Below, piece after piece: positions 51,768-59,606 of a stretch of 64,000 nucleotides of DNA. This DNA comes from Gammaproteobacteria bacterium. Lineage in GTDB: Bacteria; Pseudomonadota; Gammaproteobacteria; Ga0077536. The translations under genes and the position numbers were made by a program. The DNA lies in the NCBI GenBank assembly GCA_024235015.1, contig JACKNG010000003.1, forward strand, positions 372,001 to 436,000, read 5' to 3'. Position 1 is the stretch's first letter; every line of letters begins with the position of its first letter. The notes beneath the pieces are model-generated. The model was not told the DNA's origin. It saw nothing but the letters and a program-made list of their open reading frames with translations, and ran no database searches.

Positions 51768-52065
51768 CCGCTCGCTTCCCCGCCGGCGACGATCGCGGAG
51801 ACCATTCGCCGGCCCTACCCGCACTGCGCGCCGCATAATTGACAAGTTTCTCGGGCGGCCATTCTAATGCGGAGGCACCCGCTACGCCGACCGTCGGCAG
51901 CGCTGCCGCGGCGCCGCCGCGATGGCACGCGGCGGGGCGCTGGCCAGCGGCCACGACCAATGAGGAGCTTCGGCCATCCGCATCACCTGATTCCATCACA
52001 CGCTCACGCACGCAACGGCCGCCGCCGCCGGCGCGGCCGGGATCCCAAGGGGAGGTATCCAGTTC
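51768..52065. promoter_or_regulatory. 298-bp divergent gap between the LLM and PQQ dehydrogenase genes
   Basis: The gap holds a possible start region for both operons. TTGACAAGTTTC at 51839 is the best -35-like element for the plus strand, with no matched -10 at 17 bp. A strong ribosome site (GGGGAGG) precedes the ATG at 52066. No gene, repeat or terminator is recognised in the gap; the antisense open frames are GC-rich artefacts. Confidence 0.3.
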
Positions 52066-53922
52066 ATGCGCCACGCAGCATTCCGCATCGCCCGGGCCTG
52101 TACGCTCGCGTTCGTCGCGACCGCCGCCCACGCCGCCGACCGTATCGTCGACGAGCAGGCGCCACCGCCGCCGATCGGCTCGGAATGGCCGAGCTACAAC
52201 CTGTCGGTCGACGGCCAGCGCTATTCCCTGCTCGACCAGATCGACACCAGCAATGCCGACCAGCTCGCCGAAGTGTGCCGTTACAAGGTCGCCGATACCG
52301 GCTCCTTCCAGGCCGGCCTGATCGTCATCGACGACGTCATGTACGGCACCACCGCGACCGAAACCTTCGCCCTCGACCCGACCAGCTGCAAGCTCATCTG
52401 GCGGGTTCACCATCGCCGGGTGCGGCCGGCGCCGTTCTCCGTCAACCGCGGCGTCGGCTACTACGCCGGGCGCCTGTTCCGCGGCACCGACGACGGGCGC
52501 TTCCTCGCCCTCGATGCGCGCACCGGCCGCGAACTGTGGTCGAACACCATCGGCGACCCCAGCGCGGGCGAGGTCTCGACCGGCTCGCCGCTGGCCTGGA
52601 ACGGGCTGGTCATCACCGGCACGGCGGTGTCCGAACTCGGCGTCCGCGGGCGCGTGATGGCCTTCGATGCCGCGAGCGGGCGCGAGGTGTGGCGCTTCAA
52701 CACCGTGCCGGCGCCGGGCGAAGCCAATGCCGACACCTGGCGCGACACGGTGTGGAACGACATCGGCGGCGGCGGTGGCGGCACCTGGTCGCATTTCGCC
52801 CTCGACCCGACCACCGGTGAGCTGTTCATCCCGGTCGGCAACCCGATTCCCGACTTCGTCCCGGCCGAGCGCCCGGGCGACAACCTCTACACCAACAGCG
52901 TACTCGTGCTCGACGTGTTCACCGGCAGGCTGCGCTGGTGGTACCAGCTGGCCCCGGCCGATGGTCTCGACCACGACCTCGCCTCGGCGCCCGCGCTCTA
53001 CCGCACCGCCCGGGGGCCGCGCATGGCCGCGGGCGGCAAGGACGGCTACCTGCACATCGTCGATCGCCGCAGCCACGAACTCATCGCCAAGACCGCCGTG
53101 ACCAGCGTCACCGAACCGGTCGCGGTGCCGACCCCCGAGGGCATCGAGGCCTGCCCCGGCCCGGCCGGCGGCGTGGAGTGGAACGGGCCCGCCTACGACC
53201 CGGCCCACAACCTGCTCTTCGTCGGCGCGCTCGACTACTGCGCGCTGTTCCAGAGCACGCCCGGCACCACGCCCGAAATCGGCGGCTTCAACATGGGCGG
53301 AACGTGGACGGGGCTCGGCACGCCGCGCGGCTGGATCCACGCCATCAATGCCGATACCGGCGAGATCGCCTGGCGCTACCACGCCGACCACCCGGTCATC
53401 GGCGCCGTCACGCCGACCGCCGGCGGCATCGTCATGGGCGGCGACAACGCCGGCAAGTTCATCGTCTTCGAGGCGGCCACCGGCCGGATCCTGAAAGAGA
53501 TCGAGACCGGCGGTTCGCTGTCCGGCGGCCTCATCACCTATGCCAGCGGCGGACGCCAGTACGTCGCCATGACCTCCGGCAACGTCTCGCGTTCGCTGTT
53601 CGGCGCCGCCGGCCGCCCCACCGTGGTCGTCATGGCCCTGCCCGAGGGCACCGTCTCGGCGGCGCACGCGCCAGGCGTGCCCAACGCCAGGCGCGGCAAG
53701 GAGTACTACTACACGACCTGTGCGGTGTGCCATGGCCTCGACGGCAACGACTGGAACAACGTCGACCTGAAGGCGGTCAAGCGCAAGATGGACCTCGACG
53801 GCCTGATCGCGTTCATCAAGAACCCGCGCGCGCCCATGCCCAAGGCCTTCGCCGAGCCGCTCAGCCCGGCCGACGAGCTGCGCCTGAAGGACATCGCGAC
53901 CTTCATCATGCAGTGGGAATGA
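52066..53922 (+). CDS. PQQ-dependent alcohol dehydrogenase-like protein with C-terminal cytochrome c
   Basis: A 618-residue periplasmic protein with a signal peptide (cleaved near AAHAAD). The main part is a PQQ-type eight-bladed propeller, with repeated YAGRLFRGTDDGRFLALDAR, DAASGREVWRFNTV and GKFIVFEAATGRILKEIETG, and Trp-docking style turns. After about residue 545 it carries a cytochrome c domain with Cys552, Cys555 and His556 (TTCAVCHGLDG). This is the quinohemoprotein layout in which PQQ reduces the fused heme. It would oxidise alcohols or sugars in the periplasm. The ATG at 52066 has GGGGAGG upstream. The PQQ synthesis genes are not in the window. The closest reaction in context is alcohol oxidation feeding the aldehyde dehydrogenase. 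Confidence 0.87.
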   Translation: MRHAAFRIARACTLAFVATAAHAADRIVDEQAPPPPIGSEWPSYNLSVDGQRYSLLDQIDTSNADQLAEVCRYKVADTGSFQAGLIVIDDVMYGTTATETFALDPTSCKLIWRVHHRRVRPAPFSVNRGVGYYAGRLFRGTDDGRFLALDARTGRELWSNTIGDPSAGEVSTGSPLAWNGLVITGTAVSELGVRGRVMAFDAASGREVWRFNTVPAPGEANADTWRDTVWNDIGGGGGGTWSHFALDPTTGELFIPVGNPIPDFVPAERPGDNLYTNSVLVLDVFTGRLRWWYQLAPADGLDHDLASAPALYRTARGPRMAAGGKDGYLHIVDRRSHELIAKTAVTSVTEPVAVPTPEGIEACPGPAGGVEWNGPAYDPAHNLLFVGALDYCALFQSTPGTTPEIGGFNMGGTWTGLGTPRGWIHAINADTGEIAWRYHADHPVIGAVTPTAGGIVMGGDNAGKFIVFEAATGRILKEIETGGSLSGGLITYASGGRQYVAMTSGNVSRSLFGAAGRPTVVVMALPEGTVSAAHAPGVPNARRGKEYYYTTCAVCHGLDGNDWNNVDLKAVKRKMDLDGLIAFIKNPRAPMPKAFAEPLSPADELRLKDIATFIMQWE

Positions 53923-54013
53923 GCGGGGTGCGGCAGTGCCCGGCGTCACGCCGGGCGCTGCGACCTCAGCCCACGGCGACCGCGCCAGCCATGATCAACG
54001 GGAGCACACACGC

Positions 54014-54493
54014 ATGACCACGAAGGATGCCGAGGCCGACCTGCCGGAAGCCGTCCGCCAGACCATCGCCGAACACCACGCGCAGTACCTGAGCGATCCG
54101 GACGCCGCTCACCTGTGGGATCCGATCGTCATCGGCGTACCCGGCGGGCCGGTGCCCTGCCTGCTGCTGTGGCACACCGGGCGGCGCTCCGGGCGCCGCC
54201 TCAACTCGGTGCTGCAGTACTACCGTCGTGGTGACGAGATCGCCATCGTCGCGTCGAAAGGCGGCACTGCGCACCACCCGGCCTGGTACCACAACCTCGT
54301 CGCCGAGCCGCACTGCGAAGTCTGGATCGGCAGCTTCAAGACAACGGCGGTCGCGCGCACCATGGATGCCGCCGAGCGCGCGCGCTGGTGGCCCGAGATC
54401 ACCGCCGAGCAACCCCAGCAGCTCGAATACGAGCAGCGCACCAGCCGCGAGATCCCGGTGGTCATGCTGGAACTCGAACGAACGCCGGCCTGA
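54014..54493 (+). CDS. Deazaflavin (F420)-dependent nitroreductase family (FDOR) protein
   Basis: A 159-residue split beta-barrel flavoprotein. It has LLLWHTGRRSGRRLNSVLQY and the core IAIVASKGGTAHHPAWYHNL (residues about 76-95) followed by EPHCEVWIG. This sequence is the hallmark, from memory, of the Ddn-like FDOR-A enzymes that use F420H2 to reduce quinones, nitroimidazoles or aflatoxins. The ATG at 54014 follows GGGAGC. Such enzymes are common in actinobacteria and rarer in proteobacteria, so cofactor use here is an open question. It is the last gene before a gap with two REP-like palindromes, and convergent with the DUF779 gene. Confidence 0.82.
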   Translation: MTTKDAEADLPEAVRQTIAEHHAQYLSDPDAAHLWDPIVIGVPGGPVPCLLLWHTGRRSGRRLNSVLQYYRRGDEIAIVASKGGTAHHPAWYHNLVAEPHCEVWIGSFKTTAVARTMDAAERARWWPEITAEQPQQLEYEQRTSREIPVVMLELERTPA

Positions 54494-54521
54494 CCCACGC
54501 CGAATCAACGACATAGCGGGC

Positions 54522-54534
54522 GGTGTCAGACACC
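54522..54534. repeat. REP-like palindrome GGTGTCAGACACC
   Basis: Perfect copy flanked by CGGGC on the left and GCCCG on the right, so the stem can extend. It follows CGAATCAACG at 54501, as at 28041. It lies between convergent genes and may act as a transcription boundary. Confidence 0.78.
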
Positions 54535-54564
54535 GCCCGACAGCGGGTCCGGGACTTGAGCGTC

Positions 54565-54577
54565 GGTGTCAGACACC
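54565..54577. repeat. REP-like palindrome GGTGTCAGACACC
   Basis: Second perfect copy, 43 bp after the previous one, in the same 115-bp gap between the FDOR and DUF779 genes. The pair of palindromes in direct orientation is the arrangement expected for REP doublets. Confidence 0.78.
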
Positions 54578-54608
54578 GACCGTCGGCTTCGCTCGTTACT
54601 GCCGTCGT

Positions 54609-55022
54609 TCAGGCCGCCTGCGGCCCGCGTGGCGGCGGCCCGGCAGCGGCGAGTGCCGCGGTCTCGTCTGCGCTGAAGGTGCGCGAGCGGATGATGAAGC
54701 GCACGCCTTCCGGCGCCTCCAGCGAAAAGCCGCTGCCACGGCCGGGGGTGACGTCGAGCGTGAGATGGGTGTGCTGCCAGACCTCGAACTGCGGCCCGCT
54801 GATGTAGAACGGGCAGCCTGCAACCGCGCCCAGCCAGACGTCGCGTTCACCGACGCGGAACTCACCGGCCGGGTAGCACATCGGCGCGCTGCCGTCGCAG
54901 CAGCCACCGGACTGGTGGAACATCAGCGCACCGTGGGTGTCGCGCAACGCGTGGATGAGGGCGGCGGCGGCCGGCGTCACGTCGACGCGTGACACCGGTT
55001 GTTGCTGCGAACGCTCGCTCAC
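54609..55022 (-). CDS. DUF779 domain protein
   Basis: A 137-residue protein beginning after a short tail with RVDVTPAAAALIHALRDTHG. It contains LMFHQSGGCCDGSAPMCYP, with a Cys pair and a third Cys, then ISGPQFEVWQHTHLTLDVTPG with two His, which matches DUF779 from memory. Members are nearly always next to aldehyde dehydrogenase genes and are thought to be accessory or metal-binding proteins. Here the gene lies 8 bp downstream of an aldehyde dehydrogenase gene on the same strand, confirming this habit. The Cys and His residues could bind metal. The start at 55022 is normal; function unknown. Confidence 0.85.
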   Translation of the reverse strand: MSERSQQQPVSRVDVTPAAAALIHALRDTHGALMFHQSGGCCDGSAPMCYPAGEFRVGERDVWLGAVAGCPFYISGPQFEVWQHTHLTLDVTPGRGSGFSLEAPEGVRFIIRSRTFSADETAALAAAGPPPRGPQAA

Positions 55023-55030
55023 GGCCGGGC

Positions 55031-56563
55031 TCAGAAGAAGCCGAGCGCGTTGGGGCTGTAGCTGACCAGCATGTTCTTGGTCTGCTGGTAATGCTCGAGC
55101 ATCATCTTGTGGGTTTCACGCCCGATGCCCGACTGCTTGTATCCGCCGAACGCGGCGTGCGCCGGGTAGAGGTGGTAGCAGTTGACCCACACGCGGCCGG
55201 CCTGGATACCGCGGCCCATGCGGTAGGCGGTGTTGCCGTCGCGCGACCACACCGCGGCACCGAGCCCGTAGAGGGTGTCGTTGGCGATACTCAGCGCCTC
55301 GGCCTCGTCCTTGAATTTCGTCACCGCCAGCACCGGCCCGAAGATCTCCTCCTGGAAGATGCGCATGCGGTTATGGCCTTCGAACACCGTCGGCTTGACG
55401 TAGAAGCCGTTCTCGCAACCGGTGACTTCACCGCGCTCGCCGCCGATGCGGCAGTGCGCGCCCTCGTCCTTGCCGATCGCGATGTAGGACAGGATCTTCT
55501 CCAGCTGATCGGACGAGGCCTGCGCGCCGACCATGGTGTTGGGATCGAGCGGGTGGCCCTGGCGCACCTGCGACACCCGCTCGATGGCGCGCTCGACGAA
55601 GGCATCGTAGATCGATTCGTGCACCACCGCGCGCGATGGGCAGGTGCAAACCTCGCCCTGGTTGAGGCAGAACATGGTGAAGCCCTCGAGCGCCTTGTCG
55701 AGGAAGGCGTCGTCGGCATCCATGACGTCGGCGAAGAACACGTTGGGCGACTTGCCACCGAGTTCGAGCGTGACCGGGATGATGTTCTCCGAGGCGTACT
55801 GCATGATGAGCCGCCCGGTAGTCGTCTCGCCGGTGAAGGCGACCTTCTGGATACGTGGATTGCTGGCCAGCGGCTTGCCCGCTTCGACGCCGAAACCGTT
55901 GACGACGTTGAGCACACCCGGCGGCAGCAGGTCACCGATGAGGTCGGCCAGCACCATCACGCTCATCGGCGTCTGCTCGGCCGGCTTCAGCACCACGCAA
56001 TTGCCCGCGGCCAGCGCCGGGGCGAGCTTCCAGATCGCCATCAACAGCGGGAAGTTCCACGGGATGATCTGGCCGACCACGCCGAGCGGCTCGTGGAAGT
56101 GGTAGGCGACGGTGGTCTCGTCGATCTCCGAGATGCCGCCTTCCTGCGCCCGGATGCAGGACGCAAAGTAGCGCAGGTGGTCGACCGCCAGCGGCAGGTC
56201 GGCGGCCATGGTCTCGCGGATCGGCTTGCCGTTGTCGATGCTCTCGCACATGGCGAGGTCGCCCAGGTGCTGCTCCATGCGATCGGCGATGGCGAGCAGC
56301 CTGGCCGCACGTTCGGCGACCGCGGCGCGGCCCCAGGCGGTCTTGGCGGCGTGGGCCGCGTCGAGCGCCTTCTCGATGTCCTCGGCGGTCGAACGCGCGA
56401 TTTCGCACACCACTTCGCCGGTGATCGGCGTGATGTTCTCGAAGTACCTGCCCTTGGCCGGCGCGACCCACTCGCCGCCGATGAAGTTGTCGTAGCGCTT
56501 GCGCACCTTGATGGCGACGGCCTGCAAGGCGTCGAGCGGCTGCGGAATGACCTTTTGATCCAT
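55031..56563 (-). CDS. NAD(P)-dependent aldehyde dehydrogenase (ExaC/AldB-like)
   Basis: A 510-residue aldehyde dehydrogenase. Cofactor and catalytic motifs are PWNFPLLMAIWKLAPALAAG, FTGETTTGRLIM, the general-base Glu in VTLELGGKSPNVFF, and the nucleophile Cys in LNQGEVCTCPSR. The N-terminus YDNFIGGEWVAPAKG and the C-terminus AFGGYKQSGIGRETHKMMLE are typical of acetaldehyde and C2-C3 aldehyde dehydrogenases like ExaC. It would oxidise the aldehyde made by the PQQ-type alcohol dehydrogenase (inference). The start at 56563 follows GGAG. It is followed by the DUF779 gene after 8 bp and preceded by the small helical gene 96 bp upstream. Confidence 0.93.
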   Translation of the reverse strand: MDQKVIPQPLDALQAVAIKVRKRYDNFIGGEWVAPAKGRYFENITPITGEVVCEIARSTAEDIEKALDAAHAAKTAWGRAAVAERAARLLAIADRMEQHLGDLAMCESIDNGKPIRETMAADLPLAVDHLRYFASCIRAQEGGISEIDETTVAYHFHEPLGVVGQIIPWNFPLLMAIWKLAPALAAGNCVVLKPAEQTPMSVMVLADLIGDLLPPGVLNVVNGFGVEAGKPLASNPRIQKVAFTGETTTGRLIMQYASENIIPVTLELGGKSPNVFFADVMDADDAFLDKALEGFTMFCLNQGEVCTCPSRAVVHESIYDAFVERAIERVSQVRQGHPLDPNTMVGAQASSDQLEKILSYIAIGKDEGAHCRIGGERGEVTGCENGFYVKPTVFEGHNRMRIFQEEIFGPVLAVTKFKDEAEALSIANDTLYGLGAAVWSRDGNTAYRMGRGIQAGRVWVNCYHLYPAHAAFGGYKQSGIGRETHKMMLEHYQQTKNMLVSYSPNALGFF

Positions 56564-56659
56564 GTTTCCTCTCCTGTCGGCAACGGCCGACCTACGTTGT
56601 GAATCCTTGGCCTCGAAGCACGCGAGCGGCGCACCGCCGGTGGCGGCCCGCAACGGTGC

Positions 56660-56941
56660 TCAATGGAGACGACGGCCGTCGGCGGCAGGCGCGCTGCCGC
56701 CGCTGGCGACGATGTCACGCATGGCCTTCTGCCAGACGAAATTGGCCTCGGCGAGGCTGGCCAGCACGGCCGGATGGCGGTCGAGTTCCGGATGCGCGCG
56801 CAGCTTGCGCATGAGTTGCAGCAACGCCTGCACGCGACTGCCGTCCGGTCGCTCGTTGCACAAGGCCATCAGGCGAATGACCGAGCACATCAGAACCTGG
56901 ATGTCAGGATCGTCCTGCGCATCTCGCGCGGCGCCTCTCAT
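56660..56941 (-). CDS. Small helical protein upstream of the aldehyde dehydrogenase, unknown function
   Basis: A 93-residue protein, highly helical: DPDIQVLMCSVIRLMALCNE, RVQALLQLMRKLRAHPEL and HPAVLASLAEANFVWQKAM. There is no membrane segment or catalytic motif. The ATG at 56941 has GGGGAG seven bases upstream; a longer in-frame start at 57079 exists but runs through AT-rich DNA with no ribosome site. It lies 96 bp upstream of the aldehyde dehydrogenase gene, so it is probably the first gene of that operon. It could be a small binding partner or regulator. I do not recognise the family. The DNA on the 5' side is AT-rich and likely carries the promoters of this operon and of fds. Confidence 0.6.
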   Translation of the reverse strand: MRGAARDAQDDPDIQVLMCSVIRLMALCNERPDGSRVQALLQLMRKLRAHPELDRHPAVLASLAEANFVWQKAMRDIVASGGSAPAADGRRLH

Positions 56942-57017
56942 GTCGGGACTCCCCATTGCGTCGACCGTCTGGCGAGCCCGGATCAAACGCCATCCCGCAA
57001 TGCATTTAAACAGGCAT

Positions 57018-57491
57018 CGATTTGCATAAAAGAAGATAATTGCCCTTCTTTTCATGTTCACCTGCAAACGGATCAACACGTCCGAACTCGCCGATTAGGG
57101 GCACTGGCGGGCGTCGGTCCATGGCCATTGGCGCGCTCCGCCGCAGATTTGTGCACGCTGCCACCGGCACCGCTGCAGCGGTATGAGGGAACACTCGAAG
57201 GCCGGCGGGTAAGCGCACAACAAACGTTGTTTTTCCGCCTTTAAGCGCCTCCGCGAACGTATTAGAATCTGCCGTTCGAAAGCAGTGGTTCGCGCGCCCC
57301 GCGCGGGCCGCGCGCAACCCGACCCCGGCAGCTGCAGAGTGCGGGATCGCAACGGAACGTAGGGCAGGATTACGTCTTCCGGCGAGACCAAGCGACGCCA
57401 TCCTCTCCCCACGTCGACCACGGCCGACGCCGCGACCGCTGCGGACGCGAGCGAGCCCGACCACGGCAAGGCTGCCGAGGGGAGAGATGCG
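57018..57491. promoter_or_regulatory. Divergent control region and long leader of the fds operon
   Basis: The region between the small helical gene and fdsG is less GC-rich than its neighbours over its first 230 bp. It holds the inverted repeats AAAAGAAG...CTTCTTTT (near 57029-57053) and AACAAACGTTGTT (near 57221). A TAGAAT box at 57263 could start the fds transcript with a leader of about 215 nt, which contains a GC-rich hairpin around 57291-57314. A leader of this length before a molybdoenzyme operon could carry a regulatory RNA, but I cannot identify one by eye. Confidence 0.35.
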
Positions 57492-58001
57492 ATGACCACC
57501 GAGCCCGCCGCCACGGGCGGCGCCGACCACGACCCCGACGACGACACGCTGCTCGACCGCGTGTTCGACGCCGTCGGCGAGCGGCCCGACCTGCTGCTGG
57601 AGATCTTCCACGCCGTGCAGCATGCGCGCGGCTACGTCGATGCCGCGCTGGTCCCGCGCATCGCCGACCGTCTCAACCTGTCCCGCGCCGACGTCCACGG
57701 CGCGCTGAGCTTCTACCCCGATTTCGCCCGCACCGCCGCGCCGCGGCACGTGCTCAAGCTGTGTCGTGCGGAAGCCTGCCAGTCCGTCGGCGCGGTGGCC
57801 CTGGCCGAACACGCCCGCACCCGGCTCGCCTGCGATTTCCACGAGGCGGCCGCCGATGGCCGCGTCCTGCTCGAACCGGTCTACTGCCTGGGCAACTGCG
57901 CCTGCGCACCGGCGGTGATGCTCGACGACGAGCTGCACGGCCGCGTCGACAACGCCCGCCTCGACGCCCTGCTCGACGACCTCGGGAGTGATGGCGCATG
58001 A
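57492..58001 (+). CDS. fdsG: NAD-dependent formate dehydrogenase gamma subunit FdsG (NuoE-like)
   Basis: A 169-residue subunit of the 24-kDa NuoE type. The [2Fe-2S] ligands are Cys91 and Cys96 in CRAEACQSVG, and Cys132 and Cys136 in YCLGNCACAP. The helical N-terminal half has HAVQHARGYVDAALVPRIAD. It passes electrons within the soluble formate dehydrogenase between the FdsB flavin and the FdsA clusters. The ATG at 57492 follows GGGGAGAG. It overlaps fdsB by 4 bp (ATGA), and it is the first gene of the fdsGBA-fdhD-fdsD operon. Length is normal for FdsG. Confidence 0.93.
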   Translation: MTTEPAATGGADHDPDDDTLLDRVFDAVGERPDLLLEIFHAVQHARGYVDAALVPRIADRLNLSRADVHGALSFYPDFARTAAPRHVLKLCRAEACQSVGAVALAEHARTRLACDFHEAAADGRVLLEPVYCLGNCACAPAVMLDDELHGRVDNARLDALLDDLGSDGA

Positions 58002-59563
58002 GCACCCGGGTCTACATCGCGCGCGATGCCGCGGCGCGCTCGGTCGGCGCCGACCGCGTCGCCACCGCCCTCGCCGCCGCGGCGACCGCCGCCGGGCGTG
58101 ACGTCGACATCGTGCGTACCGGCTCGCGCGGCCTGCTGTGGCTGGAACCACTGGTCGAGGTGGAGACGCCGGCCGGACGCGTCGCCTACGGCCCGGTCGA
58201 CGCGCGCGAAGTCGCCGCGCTGGTCACCGCCGGCCTGCTCGACGGTGCGCCACACGCGCTGAACGTCGGCCCCATCGAACGACATCCCTACTTCGCCGGC
58301 CAGGAACGCGTGGTGTTCGCACGCTGCGGCCTCGACCAGCCCACCGATCTCGACGCCTGTGTCGCCCGCGGCGGCTTCCGCGGCCTGCGCCGCGCGCTGG
58401 AGATGGCGCCGGGCGCGGTGGTCGACGCCGTGCGCGATGCCGGCCTGCGCGGTCGCGGCGGCGCCGGCTTCCCCACCGGCATCAAGTGGCGCACCGTGCT
58501 CGACCAGCAGCACCCGCGCAAGTACATCGTGTGCAACGCCGACGAGGGCGATTCGGGCACCTTCTCCGACCGCATGCTGATGGAGGGCGATCCCTACTGC
58601 CTGATCGAGGGCATGATCATCGCCGCCCACGCGGTCGGCGCGAGCCAGGGCTATGTCTACCTGCGCAGTGAATACCCCGATGCGCACCGCACGCTCGCCG
58701 ACGCCATCGCCCGCGCCCGCGCCGCCGGCTACCTCGGCGCCGACGTGCTCGGCAGCGGGCTGGCCTTCGACATCGACATCCGCCTCGGCGCCGGTGCCTA
58801 CATCTGCGGCGAGGAGACCTCGCTGCTGGACTCGCTCGAAGGCAAGCGCGGCCAGGTCCGCGCCAAGCCGCCGCTGCCGGCCATCGAGGGCGCCTTTGGT
58901 TGCCCGACCGTGGTCAACAACGTCATCACCCTGGCCTCGGTACCGGCGATCGCCGAGCACGGCGCGGCCTGGTACCACGATCACGGCACCGGCCGCTCGC
59001 GCGGCACCCTGCCGCTGCAACTCGCCGGCAACATCCGCCATGGCGGCCTGGTCGAGAAGGCCTTCGGCGTGACCCTGCGCGAGCTGCTCTACGACTACGG
59101 CGGCGGAAGCCTGAGCGGGCGCCCGATCAAGGCCGTGCAGGTCGGCGGGCCGCTCGGCGCCTGGCTGCCCGAAGCCGCGTTCGACACCCCGATCGACTAC
59201 GAGGCCTTCGTCGCCGCCGGCGGCATGCTCGGCCACGGTGGCATCGTGGTCGTCGACGACACCATGAACATGGCCGACATGGCGCGCTATGCCTTCGAGT
59301 TCTGCGCCATCGAATCCTGCGGCAAGTGCACGCCCTGCCGCATCGGCTCGACACGCGGGGTCGAGGTGGTCGATCGCTTACGTGCGGGTGACCGTCGCGA
59401 GGCCAGTCTCGAACTCCTGCACGACCTCTGCCACACCATGCGCAACGGCTCTCTGTGCGCGCTGGGCGGGCTCACCCCCGACCCGGTCGAGAGCGCGTTG
59501 AAACACTTCCCCGAGGATTTCGCGCTGCACCCGGCCACGGGCGCAACCGGGACCACGGGCTGA
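57998..59563 (+). CDS. fdsB: NAD-dependent formate dehydrogenase beta subunit FdsB (NuoF-like)
   Basis: A 521-residue flavoprotein. The N-terminal 120 residues are a thioredoxin-like (NuoE C-terminal) domain. The FMN motif RGRGGAGFPTG is at residues 151-161, the NADH motif GAGAYICGEETSLLDSLEG at 265-283, and the [4Fe-4S] ligands Cys441, Cys444, Cys447 and Cys487 are in ESCGKCTPCRIGS and SLCALGG. It transfers electrons from formate oxidation to NAD+. It is coupled with fdsG and precedes fdsA by 43 bp. All expected ligands are present, so it should be functional. Confidence 0.96.
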   Translation: MSTRVYIARDAAARSVGADRVATALAAAATAAGRDVDIVRTGSRGLLWLEPLVEVETPAGRVAYGPVDAREVAALVTAGLLDGAPHALNVGPIERHPYFAGQERVVFARCGLDQPTDLDACVARGGFRGLRRALEMAPGAVVDAVRDAGLRGRGGAGFPTGIKWRTVLDQQHPRKYIVCNADEGDSGTFSDRMLMEGDPYCLIEGMIIAAHAVGASQGYVYLRSEYPDAHRTLADAIARARAAGYLGADVLGSGLAFDIDIRLGAGAYICGEETSLLDSLEGKRGQVRAKPPLPAIEGAFGCPTVVNNVITLASVPAIAEHGAAWYHDHGTGRSRGTLPLQLAGNIRHGGLVEKAFGVTLRELLYDYGGGSLSGRPIKAVQVGGPLGAWLPEAAFDTPIDYEAFVAAGGMLGHGGIVVVDDTMNMADMARYAFEFCAIESCGKCTPCRIGSTRGVEVVDRLRAGDRREASLELLHDLCHTMRNGSLCALGGLTPDPVESALKHFPEDFALHPATGATGTTG

Positions 59564-59606
59564 CAGCGGCGCGCACCGACCGGTAAGCGCCGCGGGGAGA
59601 AGACGA

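Noticed and set aside
54494..54608. Rho-independent terminators at the paired GGTGTCAGACACC palindromes
   Set aside because: No T-run follows on either strand; the same core occurs in coding DNA at 19552, so REP-like repeat is the better label.
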